A DNA stretch of 64,000 nt, taken from the NCBI GenBank assembly GCA_963793335.1, contig CAWBZS010000005.1:152127-216126 (forward strand), read 5' to 3'. Source of the DNA: Sva-07 sp963793335 (GTDB taxonomy: Bacteria; Actinomycetota; Acidimicrobiia; Acidimicrobiales; Ilumatobacteraceae). The position numbers were made by a program, and so were the translations under genes. Of this stretch, positions 35,646 through 44,603 are shown one piece after another. The notes under the pieces were generated by a model that saw only the letters and a list, made by a program, of their open reading frames with translations, searched no databases and was not told where the DNA came from. Within the stretch, counting starts at the first letter, position 1; the number at the start of each line of letters is the position of its first letter.

Positions 35646-36782
35646 TCAGACCCGACGCACGATGACGCTGCCGATCGAGTAGCCGGCGCCGAATGAACAC
35701 AGCACCCCGAGGTCGCCAGACGCCAGGTCGGCTCGGTGACGGTGGAACGCGATCACCGAGCCCGCTGACGACGTGTTGGCGAACTCGTCGAGGATCACCG
35801 GGGCCTCGTCGTCGGTCGGGAGCCGACCGAGCACGCCCTTGGCGATCAGCTGGTTCATCTTCAAGTTGGCCTGGTGCAGCCAGAATCGGCGGACGTCGTC
35901 GGCGGCGAGATCGAGCTGTGCGAGATGTGTGGAGATGTGCTCGGCAACCATCGGGCACACCTCACGGAACACCATCTGACCGTTCTGGCGGAACACCAAC
36001 TCCTGCGGGTCACGCTCGATTGCCTCGGACGAGTTGAGGAAGCCGAAGTCGTTGCGAATGTTGTTGGAGAACTTCGTGGCCAGCTTGGTGCCGAGCACCT
36101 CCCAGCGAGCCGGAGCGATCGCGTCGTCGCTTCGTTCGAGCACCAACGCGGTGCAGGCGTCGCCGAAGATGAAGTGGAAGTCGCGGATCTCGAAGTTGTT
36201 GTGGCCCGAGGTGATCTCCGGATTGACGACCACCACACAGTTCGCCGAACCGTTGCGGAGCGCGTCGACCGCCGCCTGTACCGAGAACGTCGCCGACGAA
36301 CACGCCACGTTCATGTCGTAGCCCCACCCCTCGGCACCCAGTTCGTTCTGGATCTCGATCGCCACCGCCGGGTAGGCACGCTGCAGGTTGGAACAACCGA
36401 CGATCACGGCGTCGACATCGGTGGGCGCACGACCTGCCTGCGCCAGCGCTTCGTGGATCGCCGGCATCGACATCTCCGCCTGGAGACCGAGCTCGTCTTC
36501 GGTGCGCGTGTCGAGGCGCGGCCGCAGGCGAGCTGGATCGAGCACGCCGGACTTCTCCATCACGTAGCGCCGTTGAATGCCCGACGCCTTCACGATGAAC
36601 TCTTCGTCGGGCAGCGCTCGCTCGACCACCTCGCCGCGAGCGATCTCCTCGGCGTGCTCGGCATTCCACTTCAGCGCAGCCTCGCTGAGCGACGCCACGA
36701 GCTCGGCGTTGGTGATGGATTCGGGCGGCGTGAACAGCCCGGTTCCGGTGATCGACACAGCAGGCAGTTCGACGAGCGACAT
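35646..36782 (-). CDS. Beta-ketoacyl-ACP synthase III (KAS III, FabH-like)
   Basis: A 378-residue thiolase-fold enzyme that condenses an acyl-CoA or acyl primer with malonyl-ACP. The catalytic triad is visible: Cys161 in NVACSSATF, His303 in WLHQANLKMN and Asn336 in EFANTSSAG. It is longer than FabH of Escherichia coli (about 317) by an N-terminal insertion that includes NAELVASLSEAALKWNAEHA, as seen in beta-ketodecanoyl-type synthases that take medium-chain primers. Whether it primes membrane lipids or a special product is open. The ATG at 36782 fits the domain start. It follows engB by 19 bp in the same operon. Confidence 0.85.
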   Translation of the reverse strand: MSLVELPAVSITGTGLFTPPESITNAELVASLSEAALKWNAEHAEEIARGEVVERALPDEEFIVKASGIQRRYVMEKSGVLDPARLRPRLDTRTEDELGLQAEMSMPAIHEALAQAGRAPTDVDAVIVGCSNLQRAYPAVAIEIQNELGAEGWGYDMNVACSSATFSVQAAVDALRNGSANCVVVVNPEITSGHNNFEIRDFHFIFGDACTALVLERSDDAIAPARWEVLGTKLATKFSNNIRNDFGFLNSSEAIERDPQELVFRQNGQMVFREVCPMVAEHISTHLAQLDLAADDVRRFWLHQANLKMNQLIAKGVLGRLPTDDEAPVILDEFANTSSAGSVIAFHRHRADLASGDLGVLCSFGAGYSIGSVIVRRV

Positions 36783-36801
36783 GCGCCCGAAGCTAACGAA
36801 C

Positions 36802-37395
36802 TCAGCCCAGCCAGGTCCGCACGAGCGACCGCAACGTGTCGATGCCGTCACCCTTGGACGCGCTCACCCAGACGATGTCGCCCTGATCGAGCTGGCACCC
36901 GGCTGCGAGTTCTTTCTTGCGCGTCGCCCGCTTGGACGACTTCACCTTGTCGAACTTCGTAGCCACCACCGTGTGGGCGACGCCGTTGTATCGCAGCCAG
37001 TCGAGCATCCGTTGATCGAGCGGCGTGGGTCCGATCGCACCGTCGACGAGCACGAACACCATCGCGAGGTTCTCGCGCCCGAGCAGGTACCCCTCGATCA
37101 TCTCGGGCCAGTCGCGCGTGATCGACTTGGCCGCCTTCGCAAAGCCGTAGCCGGGCAGGTCGACCATCGTCGCCGGTTCGTCGCCGGGGCTGTCGACCTC
37201 GAAGAGGTTGATCAGCTGCGTGCGCCCCGGCGTGTTGGAGACGCGTGCCAACTGTTTCCGATTGGCGAGCGCGTTGACCAGCGAGGACTTGCCGACGTTC
37301 GACCGTCCGACGAACGCGACCTCGACGCTGGCATCGCGCAACTGATCGGCGCGACTGGCCGACTGTACGAACGTGAGGCGCAGGGGGCTGCTCAT
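36802..37395 (-). CDS. engB: EngB/YsxC ribosome-biogenesis GTPase
   Basis: A 197-residue GTPase of normal length. The G motifs are in order: G1 GRSNVGKSS, G3 DLPGYG after the conserved RTQLINLFEV strand, G4 ATKFDKVK and G5 VSASKG. EngB/YsxC helps assemble the large ribosomal subunit and is often essential. It begins a minus-strand operon with the KAS III and LLM genes. The ATG at 37395 begins just before the leading strand. It shares a 120-bp divergent region with the lipoprotein gene at 37516. Confidence 0.95.
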   Translation of the reverse strand: MSSPLRLTFVQSASRADQLRDASVEVAFVGRSNVGKSSLVNALANRKQLARVSNTPGRTQLINLFEVDSPGDEPATMVDLPGYGFAKAAKSITRDWPEMIEGYLLGRENLAMVFVLVDGAIGPTPLDQRMLDWLRYNGVAHTVVATKFDKVKSSKRATRKKELAAGCQLDQGDIVWVSASKGDGIDTLRSLVRTWLG

Positions 37396-37503
37396 CGGCG
37401 CGCTCCGGTCATCACACCAACTTCGCACATGCCGCCGAGGGCATCGTCGATGACACTTGTTCGACGCGTCGAGATTCCCTCGCAACCGCGTCGGGGGCTG
37501 TCG

Positions 37504-37509
37504 TACTGT
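37504..37509 (+). promoter_or_regulatory. -10 hexamer TACTGT of a probable leaderless promoter
   Basis: It ends 6 nt before the ATG at 37516. Confidence 0.5.
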
Positions 37510-37515
37510 TGCAGC

Positions 37516-38142
37516 ATGGAACGCCACATCGTACGACGCAGCCTCACCGTGGTCGGCCTCACCGGGTTCATGCTCGCCTTCACGGCGTGCGGATCGAGCA
37601 CCGAGACCGGGCTCGAGCAACTCATCGAGTCGCAGGGTGGTGGCGACGTCGACCTCGATCTGGACGGCGACGGTGGGTTGTCGATCCAGACCGAGGAGGG
37701 CGGCATGTCGATCGACGAGGACGGGAACTTCGTCGTGACCGACGAAGACGGCAACGTGGTGACGGGCGACGTCGACGCCGAGACCGGCGAATTCAACATG
37801 GAGAGCGAGGACGGCAGCTTCAGCACCGGCGCCACCACCGATCTTCCCGAGGAGTGGCCGGACGAGGTGCCCGCGCCGGATGGCCTGTCGATCAACAGCG
37901 CCACGGTGATCGGCTCGGACTCCGAGTTGACGGTCAGCGTCGCCGGCTCGAGCGACGGCGAGTCGTTCGTGGATTCCTATGCCAGCGCACTCGAAGGTGC
38001 GGGCTTCACGGAGGACTCCAGCTTCACCGCTGATGGCACCATCAACAACAACTACTCCAACGATCAGTGGGTGGTGAACGTCGGCTTCTTCGGTTCCGAC
38101 AGCGACAACCAGACGACGATCTCGATCTTCCCGGCGGGCTGA
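37516..38142 (+). CDS. Secreted lipoprotein with repetitive acidic region
   Basis: A 208-residue lipoprotein: a short basic start, a hydrophobic stretch and the lipobox FTAC, giving a diacylglyceryl Cys at about residue 25. The next 80 residues are acidic with repeating short units (DEDGNFVVTDEDGNVVTGD), likely extended or calcium-binding. The C-terminal 95 residues look folded (SELTVSVAGSSDGESFVDSY, NDQWVVNVGFFG), similar to small actinobacterial extracytoplasmic domains without a named role. A TACTGT hexamer precedes the ATG by 6 nt. Function unknown. Confidence 0.7.
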   Translation: MERHIVRRSLTVVGLTGFMLAFTACGSSTETGLEQLIESQGGGDVDLDLDGDGGLSIQTEEGGMSIDEDGNFVVTDEDGNVVTGDVDAETGEFNMESEDGSFSTGATTDLPEEWPDEVPAPDGLSINSATVIGSDSELTVSVAGSSDGESFVDSYASALEGAGFTEDSSFTADGTINNNYSNDQWVVNVGFFGSDSDNQTTISIFPAG

Positions 38143-38162
38143 CCCGGCTCGCGCTGTGCGCG

Positions 38163-38372
38163 TCAGCCGTTGACGAGCGAGGCCAACGCCCAGATCGCTG
38201 CAACGAGGCCGATGCCGGCGTAGATCACACTGCGCAGCACCGGCGCACGTTCGAGGTTCGCGTCATCGAGCTGTTGCTTCGGTGGCTTGATCACCGCCAG
38301 GCCATTGCCGACGAAGAGTGCGGCGCCGAAGGCCAAGGTCAGCCACGCGAGGAGATCTTCTCCGAGGAACAT
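38163..38372 (-). CDS. Small two-span membrane protein, 69 aa
   Basis: It has two hydrophobic segments (LLAWLTLAFGAALFVGNGLAV and VIYAGIGLVAAIWALASL) linked by a charged loop (KPPKQQLDDANLERAP). This pattern matches small actinobacterial membrane proteins of unknown role. The ATG at 38372 is preferred because the longer start at 38411 would overlap the start of the divergent potassium channel gene at 38405. The two divergent genes are 32 bp apart, so they share regulation. Confidence 0.6.
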   Translation of the reverse strand: MFLGEDLLAWLTLAFGAALFVGNGLAVIKPPKQQLDDANLERAPVLRSVIYAGIGLVAAIWALASLVNG

Positions 38373-38392
38373 CTCCCCAGGATGCCGGGTCC

Positions 38393-38398
38393 TATGCT
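38393..38398 (+). promoter_or_regulatory. -10 hexamer TATGCT of a probable leaderless promoter
   Basis: It ends 6 nt before the GTG at 38405, the start of the potassium uptake pair. Confidence 0.5.
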
Positions 38399-38404
38399 CG
38401 TTCG

Positions 38405-39776
38405 GTGCCACGGGGCCGACTGCTTGCCGCGATCAGGAATCCAGCACAGCTCGTCGTCGCTGCGTTCGTGGCGTTCATCTCGTTCGGCACCGCGTTGCTG
38501 TGGCTCCCGATCTCCGCCGACGGGCCGGGCCACGTCGGTTTCGAGGACGCACTGTTCACCTCGACGTCAGCGGCCACGGTCACCGGGCTCGGATCCACCG
38601 ACATCACCCGCTTCTCGGTGTTCGGCGAGTTGGTGATCCTCCTGCTGATCCAGGTCGGCGGCTTCGGCATCATGACGATCGGGTCGGTCCTGGCCCTGAT
38701 CGCGTCGCATCGCGTCGGTCTTCGCCAACGGATGCTCGCTCAGGCCGAGATCGGCGCGGTCGACATCGGTGACCTGCGACGTCTGATCGGTGCGATCGCC
38801 AAGATCACCATCGGTATCGAGGGTGCGCTGGCGATCGTGCTGTTCGTGCGCTTCTGGCAGGGCGGCTACGAGACGAACGTCGGCCACGCTGCGTACTCGG
38901 GGCTGTTCCATTCGATCTCGGCGTTCAACAACGCCGGCATCTCACTGTATTCGAACAACCTCGAGCGGTTCGTCGCCGACCCCGTCGTGGTGCTCGGCGT
39001 CTCCGGCGCGTTCATCATCGGCGGACTCGGCTTCCCCATCCTGGTCGAGCTCTGGCGACGAGAGCGCCACCGCCGGTCCGGAGCGACCGGGCAACGATTG
39101 CCGTGGAGCCTGCACACCAAGATCACGCTGATCGCCACGGCTGGACTCCTGGTCGTCGGGCCGCTGGTGGTGCTCACCTTCGAGTGGACGAACCCGAACA
39201 CGCTGGGTCCGCTCGACACGTTCGACAAGCTGCTCGCCGGCTGGTTCCAGGGCGTGACGCCGCGAACCGCCGGGTTCAACACCGTCGACATCGGCGGGAT
39301 GAACGAGCCGACGTTGCTCGTGATCACCACCCTGATGTTCATCGGTGCTGGGCCTGCGTCGACCAGCGGCGGCATCAAGGTGACCACGTTCGCCGTCCTC
39401 GGCTACGTGCTGTGGTCGGAGGCGAGGGGCAGCACCGACGTCAACGTGTTCAGGCGACGCCTACCGACCAACCTGATTCGCCAGGCGCTCACCGTCGCCC
39501 TGCTGTCGATCGGGCTCGTGGTCGGAACATCGTTGCTGCTGATGAGCATCGAGGATCTCCCACTGAGCCCGGCGCTGTTCGAGGCGACGTCCGCGTTCGG
39601 CACGGTCGGGCTGTCGACGGGTGTCACCGGCAGCATCGGCGCCACCGGCCACATGGTGCTCGTGATCGTGATGCTGGCTGGACGCGTTCGGGCCCGTCAC
39701 CTTCGTGACCGCCCTCGCGTTGCGCGAACGATCCGGGGCGTATCGTTACCCGGAGGAGCGACCGATCATTGGCTGA
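38405..39776 (+). CDS. TrkH/KtrB-type potassium uptake channel subunit, one frameshift
   Basis: About 457 residues read across a frameshift. Four pore loops with the selectivity Gly of this family are visible: SAATVTGLGSTD, SAFNNAGISLYS, VTPRTAGFNTVD and SAFGTVGLSTGV, each between two membrane spans. Near 39684-39689 one extra base (GCGTTCGGG) shifts the frame: before it MLAGRV, after it in another frame GPVTFVTALALRERSG, a normal KtrB-like end, with TGA at 39774. The uncorrected frame runs on with nonsense residues to 39886. The GTG at 38405 has TATGCT 6 nt upstream. The partner gene overlaps its end by 8 nt, the standard arrangement for a channel and its nucleotide-binding gate. Confidence 0.8.
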
Positions 39777-40477
39777 GAACTTTCTTCACAACATGCTCGA
39801 CGGCTTCCGGCCGTCGGTGGAACACCACGGCGAGATCGTGGTCATCGGCCTCGGCAGGTTCGGGTCGGCGCTGGCCGACACCCTGATCGAGATGGGCCAT
39901 GAGGTGCTCGGCATCGATGCCGACGAGCATCGTGTGCAACAACACGCGGGGCACCTCACGCACGTCGTGCAGGCCGACACCACCAGCGAGGCGACGCTGC
40001 GTCAGCTCGGCGTCGGCGACGCGATCACTGCCGTGGTGGCGATCGGCGCCGACATCGAAGCGAGCGTGCTCACCACAGGCGCTCTCGTCGACCTCGACGT
40101 CCCCAACATCTGGGCCAAGGCCCTCACCCGACCGCACGGTCGGATCCTGGAACGCGTCGGGGCGCACCACGTGGTGTACCCCGAGGCCGAGATGGGCAAC
40201 CGCGTCGCTCGTCTGCTGACCGGTGCGCTGATCGAGTACTTCGCGCTCGATGAGGACTTCGTGCTCGTGGAGATGCGCGTGCCACGCAACCTCGCCAGTC
40301 TGCAGCTCGGTGACACCGATCTGCGCGGCGAAGTACAAGGTCACCGTCGTGTGCATCAAACCCGAGGGCCAGCCCTTCACCTACGCCGAGAGCGCCACCC
40401 ACCTCGGCGAGCACGACCTGATCGTGGTCGCGGGGCACCGCGGCGACATCGAACGTTTTGCCGCCGTCGAAACGTAA
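39769..40477 (+). CDS. TrkA/KtrA-type potassium uptake regulatory subunit, one frameshift
   Basis: About 236 residues across a frameshift. The RCK-N domain has a Rossmann motif (VVIGLGRFGSALADTL) followed by GIDADEHRV, which binds NAD or ATP. It continues to LTRPHGRILERVGAHHVVYP and ends in an RCK-C domain. Near 40324-40331 one extra G shifts the frame; beyond it another frame continues properly (KYKVTVVCIKPEGQPFTY, then VVAGHRGDIERFA) to TAA at 40475. The cytoplasmic gating ring it forms would open or close the channel. The start is TTG at 39769, overlapping the channel gene. The stop lies in palindrome copy 3. Confidence 0.8.
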
Positions 40478-40504
40478 CGTTTGGTGTCAGACACCAAACG
40501 TGAC
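40474..40504. repeat. Palindromic repeat copy 3 (one mismatch)
   Basis: GTAACGTTTGGTGTC, a central A, then GACACCAAACGTGAC: the reverse complement with one mismatched base. It contains the TAA stop of the TrkA-type gene. Confidence 0.8.
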
Positions 40505-40550
40505 ACCGCGCAGGTGACACCCCGGTGAGACGCGACGGGCCGGCAATTTC

Positions 40551-40556
40551 TACGCT
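40551..40556 (+). promoter_or_regulatory. -10 hexamer TACGCT before the Baeyer-Villiger monooxygenase
   Basis: It ends 6 nt before the ATG at 40563 but only 3 nt before the ATG at 40560. Spacing elsewhere in the window favours the second ATG. Confidence 0.4.
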
Positions 40557-40562
40557 GCCATG

Positions 40563-42386
40563 ATGAGCACGGCCGGCAGCGGAACCACGACGTTCGATCC
40601 CGACGCACTGCGCGACAAGTACCGGGAGGAACGCGACAAGCGGTTGCGCGACCTCGGCAACGAGCAGTACATCGAAGTCGTCGGCGAGTTCGAGCGATAC
40701 CTGCACGACCCCTACGTGGCACCGATCGAACGCGAACCGCTCACCGACGAGGTCGAGGTGCTGATCATCGGCGGCGGCTTCGGTGGGCTGCTCGCCGGGG
40801 CGCGACTGCGTGAAGCCGGCATCGACGACATCCGCATGGTCGAGAAGGGCGGCGACTTCGGTGGCACCTGGTACTGGAACCGGTATCCGGGGGCAGCGTG
40901 CGACGTCGAGTCCTACGTGTACCTGCCATTGCTCGAGGAGATCGGCTACATGCCGAAGGAGAAGTACTCCCAAGCGGCAGAAATCCTCGCCCACAGCCAG
41001 GCGATCGGACGCCACTTCGACCTGTACCGGAACGCGTGCTTCCAGACCGAGGTCACCGAGATGCGCTGGGACGACGACGACCGCCGCTGGATCATCGGCA
41101 CCAACCGTGGCGACGCGATGCGGGCCCGCTACATCGTGATGGCCAGCGGACCGCTGCATCGCCCGAAGCTGCCCGGCATCGAGGGCATCACCTCGTTCGA
41201 GGGACACACGTTCCACACCAGCCGCTGGGACTACGACTACACCGGCGGCGGCTCCGACGGTGGCCTCGATCGCCTCGCCGACAAACGCGTTGGCATCATC
41301 GGTACCGGCGCCACCGCGGTGCAGTGCGTGCCACATCTCGGCGCCAGCGCCAAGCAGCTCTCGGTCTTTCAACGCACACCGTCGTCGATCGACGTTCGCG
41401 ACAACCGGCCCACCGATCCCGACTGGGCGGCCAGCCTCGAACCGGGATGGCAAGAACGCCGAATGGAGAACTTCAACAACCTCGTGTCGGGCATTCCCGA
41501 GTCGGAGGACCTCGTCGACGACGGGTGGACCGACATCATCGGCAACCTGCTGATCCGCGTCCGTCGCGGCGAGGGCGACATGACGCCCGAGGGTCTGATG
41601 AAGACGATGGAACTCGCCGACTTCGAGAAGATGGAGCAGATCCGTTCGCGGGTCGAGGAACTCGTCGCCGACCCGAGCACCGCCGAGGCGCTCAAGCCCT
41701 GGTACCGCCAGTTCTGCAAGCGACCCTGCTTCCACGACCAGTACCTCGACACCTTCAACCGGCCCAACGTCGAGCTCGTCGACACCGAGGGTCGCGGCGT
41801 GAAGCGGATCACACCGGCCGGTGTGGTGGTCGAGCGACGCAACGCGGACGGCGAACTGGTCGAGGAGGAGTTCGAGCTCGACTGCCTCATCTACGCCACC
41901 GGGTTCGAGGTCGGCACCGAGTACACACGTCGCGCCGGCTACGAGCTGTTCGGCCGTCACGGTCTCACGCTCACCGAGAAGTGGAGCGACGGCGCCTCGA
42001 CACTGCACGGAATGCACAGCCACGGGTTCCCGAACTGCTTCATCTTCTCCAACGTGCAATCGGGCTTCACGGTCAACTTTCCGCACATGCTCAACGAGCA
42101 GAGCAAGCACCTGGCGTACATCCTCAGCGAGGCACGCGACCGAGACGTCACCCTGATCGAGGCCGACCCCGATGCCGAGGCCGCCTGGGTGAACACGATC
42201 ATCGAGTTGTCGCAGATGAGCTTGAAGTTCCTCGAGTCGTGCACCCCCGGCTACTACAACAACGAGGGCAAGCCCAGTGAGCGCAGTGTCCAGAACGGCA
42301 GCTACGGCGCGGGGTCGCTGGCGTTCATCAAGGTGCTCGAAGACTGGCGTGCCACCGGCGAACTCGCCGGCCTCGACCTGTCCTGA
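40563..42386 (+). CDS. Baeyer-Villiger monooxygenase (flavin-containing)
   Basis: A 607-residue FAD/NADPH enzyme that inserts oxygen beside ketones. The FAD Rossmann motif (IIGGGFGGLLAGARL) lies after a leader of about 60 residues; GTWYWNRYPGAACDVES is the flavin-contact block of cyclohexanone/phenylacetone-type BVMOs. The family fingerprint FxGxxxHTxxW[PD] is complete as FEGHTFHTSRWD, followed by the NADPH motif GIIGTGATAVQ. The length, with the extra N-terminal part, fits the phenylacetone/steroid BVMO group. Substrate unknown; a cyclic ketone or steroid is likely. The second ATG at 40563 is chosen over 40560 for promoter spacing. Confidence 0.9.
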   Translation: MSTAGSGTTTFDPDALRDKYREERDKRLRDLGNEQYIEVVGEFERYLHDPYVAPIEREPLTDEVEVLIIGGGFGGLLAGARLREAGIDDIRMVEKGGDFGGTWYWNRYPGAACDVESYVYLPLLEEIGYMPKEKYSQAAEILAHSQAIGRHFDLYRNACFQTEVTEMRWDDDDRRWIIGTNRGDAMRARYIVMASGPLHRPKLPGIEGITSFEGHTFHTSRWDYDYTGGGSDGGLDRLADKRVGIIGTGATAVQCVPHLGASAKQLSVFQRTPSSIDVRDNRPTDPDWAASLEPGWQERRMENFNNLVSGIPESEDLVDDGWTDIIGNLLIRVRRGEGDMTPEGLMKTMELADFEKMEQIRSRVEELVADPSTAEALKPWYRQFCKRPCFHDQYLDTFNRPNVELVDTEGRGVKRITPAGVVVERRNADGELVEEEFELDCLIYATGFEVGTEYTRRAGYELFGRHGLTLTEKWSDGASTLHGMHSHGFPNCFIFSNVQSGFTVNFPHMLNEQSKHLAYILSEARDRDVTLIEADPDAEAAWVNTIIELSQMSLKFLESCTPGYYNNEGKPSERSVQNGSYGAGSLAFIKVLEDWRATGELAGLDLS

Positions 42387-42391
42387 ACCCG

Positions 42392-42895
42392 TCAGCTCGG
42401 CTCGATGCGTACAGCACGATCGCCGAGCGCATCGATGAAGTGTTCGGCGTTCGACTTCGTGGCCCGACCGAGCACCTTGAGGCCCGTCCGGTCGGAACGG
42501 ATCGTGCCGTCGCCGAAGTCGGTCACGAAGTGGCGGAACACGTTGCCGCCACCCTCGTCGTCGTCGAACCAGTACACCGTGATGCCGCTGATCGGGGCGC
42601 TGTGCAGGACGTCCTTCGGTCGATTGCGCACACTCGAACGAGTTCCCAGGAACAGCCGACGATCGGTGAGCGCGTAGAACGTCGTGTTGTACCCGCTGCG
42701 GTACGTCTGCTCGGAGTCGAGCGACTCGGCGAAGGCCTCGCGGCGACTCATGCCGCTGGATGACGACGGGGTCACACTCGAGCCGACACCGGCGCTGGAC
42801 ATCGTCCCGAACGCCGTCGCGACGTAGCTCACCAGGGTCTCGCCGGGCGCCTGGGTCACCAGCCATCCGGGGAGTTGCTCGTACTTGAATGCCAT
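42392..42895 (-). CDS. PH-domain-like protein of unknown function
   Basis: A 167-residue soluble protein. The central part (FYALTDRRLFLGTRSSVRN, then HSAPISGITVYWFDDDEGGG) has the strand pattern of a bacterial PH-like domain, and the FRHFVTDFGDGTIRSDRTG block looks like its last strands before the C-terminal helix. Before it lies a Ser/Gly-rich loop (SSAGVGSSVTPSSSSGMS). The start ATG has a clear AAGGAG, so it is a leadered gene. The stop lies only 6 bp from the BVMO stop, tail to tail. No function can be assigned. Confidence 0.6.
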   Translation of the reverse strand: MAFKYEQLPGWLVTQAPGETLVSYVATAFGTMSSAGVGSSVTPSSSSGMSRREAFAESLDSEQTYRSGYNTTFYALTDRRLFLGTRSSVRNRPKDVLHSAPISGITVYWFDDDEGGGNVFRHFVTDFGDGTIRSDRTGLKVLGRATKSNAEHFIDALGDRAVRIEPS

Positions 42896-42936
42896 CGATT
42901 GCTCCTTTCGACCCCCGAAGTCTCGCAGACCGCCGC

Positions 42937-44520
42937 TCAGCCAGGGATTGTCGTGGTCGTCGTGGTGATTGTCGTGGTGATCGTCGTGGAGGTGATGTCG
43001 CGACGTTCGACGAACAACACGGTCACCCGGTCATCGGCCTCGAGCAACTCGGTGAGGGTGTCGACCAGGTCAGTGGCGTCGGGGGCGACGGGTCCTGCAA
43101 CCTCGATCACCGCATCGGACCCGTCGAAGCTGGTCGACAGCACGGCGACGTCCTGGGTCTGGGCCCAGTCGCGTGCGAGGAGATCCACCCGATCGGCGAG
43201 CACCTGCTCAGGGGTCGGCGTCGGCGGCTGGCCCAGCACGCTCTGCCGCTTCAGCCAGGTCAACTGGACCTCGAACGTGCGCCCGAGTTCGTCGTCGAGC
43301 AACGTGGTCAACGAATCGATCGACGGCGCATCGACCGTGCCGCTCGCGTCGAGACGGATCACATCGTCGGTCACCGACAGCGCGTCGCTACGACCCCGCG
43401 CCTCGGGACCCAGATCGGTGAGCCAGCGATCGACGATCGCTTCGACCTCGCCGGCCAGCCGCTCCTCATCGGACACGATCGTGGTCGCGGGCGGGGCGGT
43501 GGTCGTGGTGGTCGCCTGATCGACGCGATCCCATTCGATCGACACCACCCGGCTCTCACCGAAAGCGGTCTGCAACGACGCAACCAACAGGTCGGCGTCA
43601 GGCGGGGTGTCGAAACTTCGGACGGCCACGGTGATGCGCTGATCGTCGAACGTGACGGTTGGCGCCGATCGGCGATCGGTGGGGCCGAGCCACGTGGACA
43701 CGATGTCGAGCGCGGCGATCTCCCGCTCGGAGCGCTCCACCGCCGAGGTCGACGCGCCGTACAGCGGCAACGCGATCGCGAACACGACCACACCGACACC
43801 GGCAGCGACCAGCGATGAGCGCCGGAACGTGTTGGCCAGGCGCCGAGGAGGTACGAATCCAGTCACCACGAACACCAGCACGCCGGCGAAGATGATGGCG
43901 AAGAGGTTGGTGGTGTAGAGCAGCATCGCGCCCCACGCGAACGTGGCGTTGCCCGCCTCGAGCGCAATGCCGACGGCACCGAGCGGTGGAACCAGTGCCA
44001 CCGCCACCGCCACGCCCGGCAACGATGCCGATGCATCCTTGCGAACCGTTGCGTAGGCCCCGGCGGTTCCCGCTGCCAGGGCCACGACGAGGTCGCGGAT
44101 GTCGGGAGCGGTTCGACTGGTCACCTCGTTCGGGAGCTCTCCGTTGACGAACAACACGGCCAAGACGTACGAGAGCGCGATCGACCACACCGTGGCCAAC
44201 ACCACGACACCGAACGATCGCAGCGACTTGCGGAACAGCGCCATGGCGATGCACGCCGCGGTGGCCAGCACCGGCTGCATGAACGGCGCCAGCAGCATCG
44301 CGCCGATGACCACCGCGGCCGAGTTCGCCGACAGTCCCATCACCGCGACGATCACCGACAGCGTGATCATGACCGTGAACCGGAATGCCCAGTGATCCTG
44401 GCGCTTGATCGCCAACTCGGTCATCACCCGCTGGCGTTCGGACGAGTCGAGGTGCCGATGCCACCAGCGACGATGTGCGCTGCGATGTAGGCCGAGGCTC
44501 GGGTCGTCGGTCTCCGTCAC
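42937..44520 (-). CDS. DUF389 (TIGR00341-like) membrane protein with Thr tail
   Basis: A 527-residue protein. The DUF389 core of about six spans includes SANSAAVVIGAMLLAPFMQP, LATVWSIALSYVLAVLF and GVAVAVALVPPLGAVGIALE; the conserved AVVIGAMLLAPFMQP block is typical. About 300 residues follow outside the membrane, mostly ordered (ERLAGEVEAIVDRWLTDLG), with a Thr linker (VDQATTTTTAPP) and a final Thr tail (ITSTTITTTITTTTTT). The family's role is unclear; transport or stress sensing has been proposed. The GTG start has TATGCT 6 nt upstream. The Thr tail is shared with other surface proteins in the window. Confidence 0.8.
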   Translation of the reverse strand: MTETDDPSLGLHRSAHRRWWHRHLDSSERQRVMTELAIKRQDHWAFRFTVMITLSVIVAVMGLSANSAAVVIGAMLLAPFMQPVLATAACIAMALFRKSLRSFGVVVLATVWSIALSYVLAVLFVNGELPNEVTSRTAPDIRDLVVALAAGTAGAYATVRKDASASLPGVAVAVALVPPLGAVGIALEAGNATFAWGAMLLYTTNLFAIIFAGVLVFVVTGFVPPRRLANTFRRSSLVAAGVGVVVFAIALPLYGASTSAVERSEREIAALDIVSTWLGPTDRRSAPTVTFDDQRITVAVRSFDTPPDADLLVASLQTAFGESRVVSIEWDRVDQATTTTTAPPATTIVSDEERLAGEVEAIVDRWLTDLGPEARGRSDALSVTDDVIRLDASGTVDAPSIDSLTTLLDDELGRTFEVQLTWLKRQSVLGQPPTPTPEQVLADRVDLLARDWAQTQDVAVLSTSFDGSDAVIEVAGPVAPDATDLVDTLTELLEADDRVTVLFVERRDITSTTITTTITTTTTTIPG

Positions 44521-44526
44521 GAGCGG

Positions 44527-44532
44527 AGCATA
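44527..44532 (-). promoter_or_regulatory. -10 hexamer TATGCT (minus strand)
   Basis: It ends 6 nt before the GTG at 44520, with no Shine-Dalgarno. Confidence 0.5.
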
Positions 44533-44603
44533 GAGAACCGCACCGGTTCGTCTGCGTGACCGCCCGGGTCTTGCCGGGGCGACGGCGAGCGCGAGACTGA
44601 CAC

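Noticed and set aside
40377..42866. Minus-strand open frame of about 830 codons
   Set aside because: Antisense to the Baeyer-Villiger monooxygenase, whose fingerprint is complete on the plus strand.
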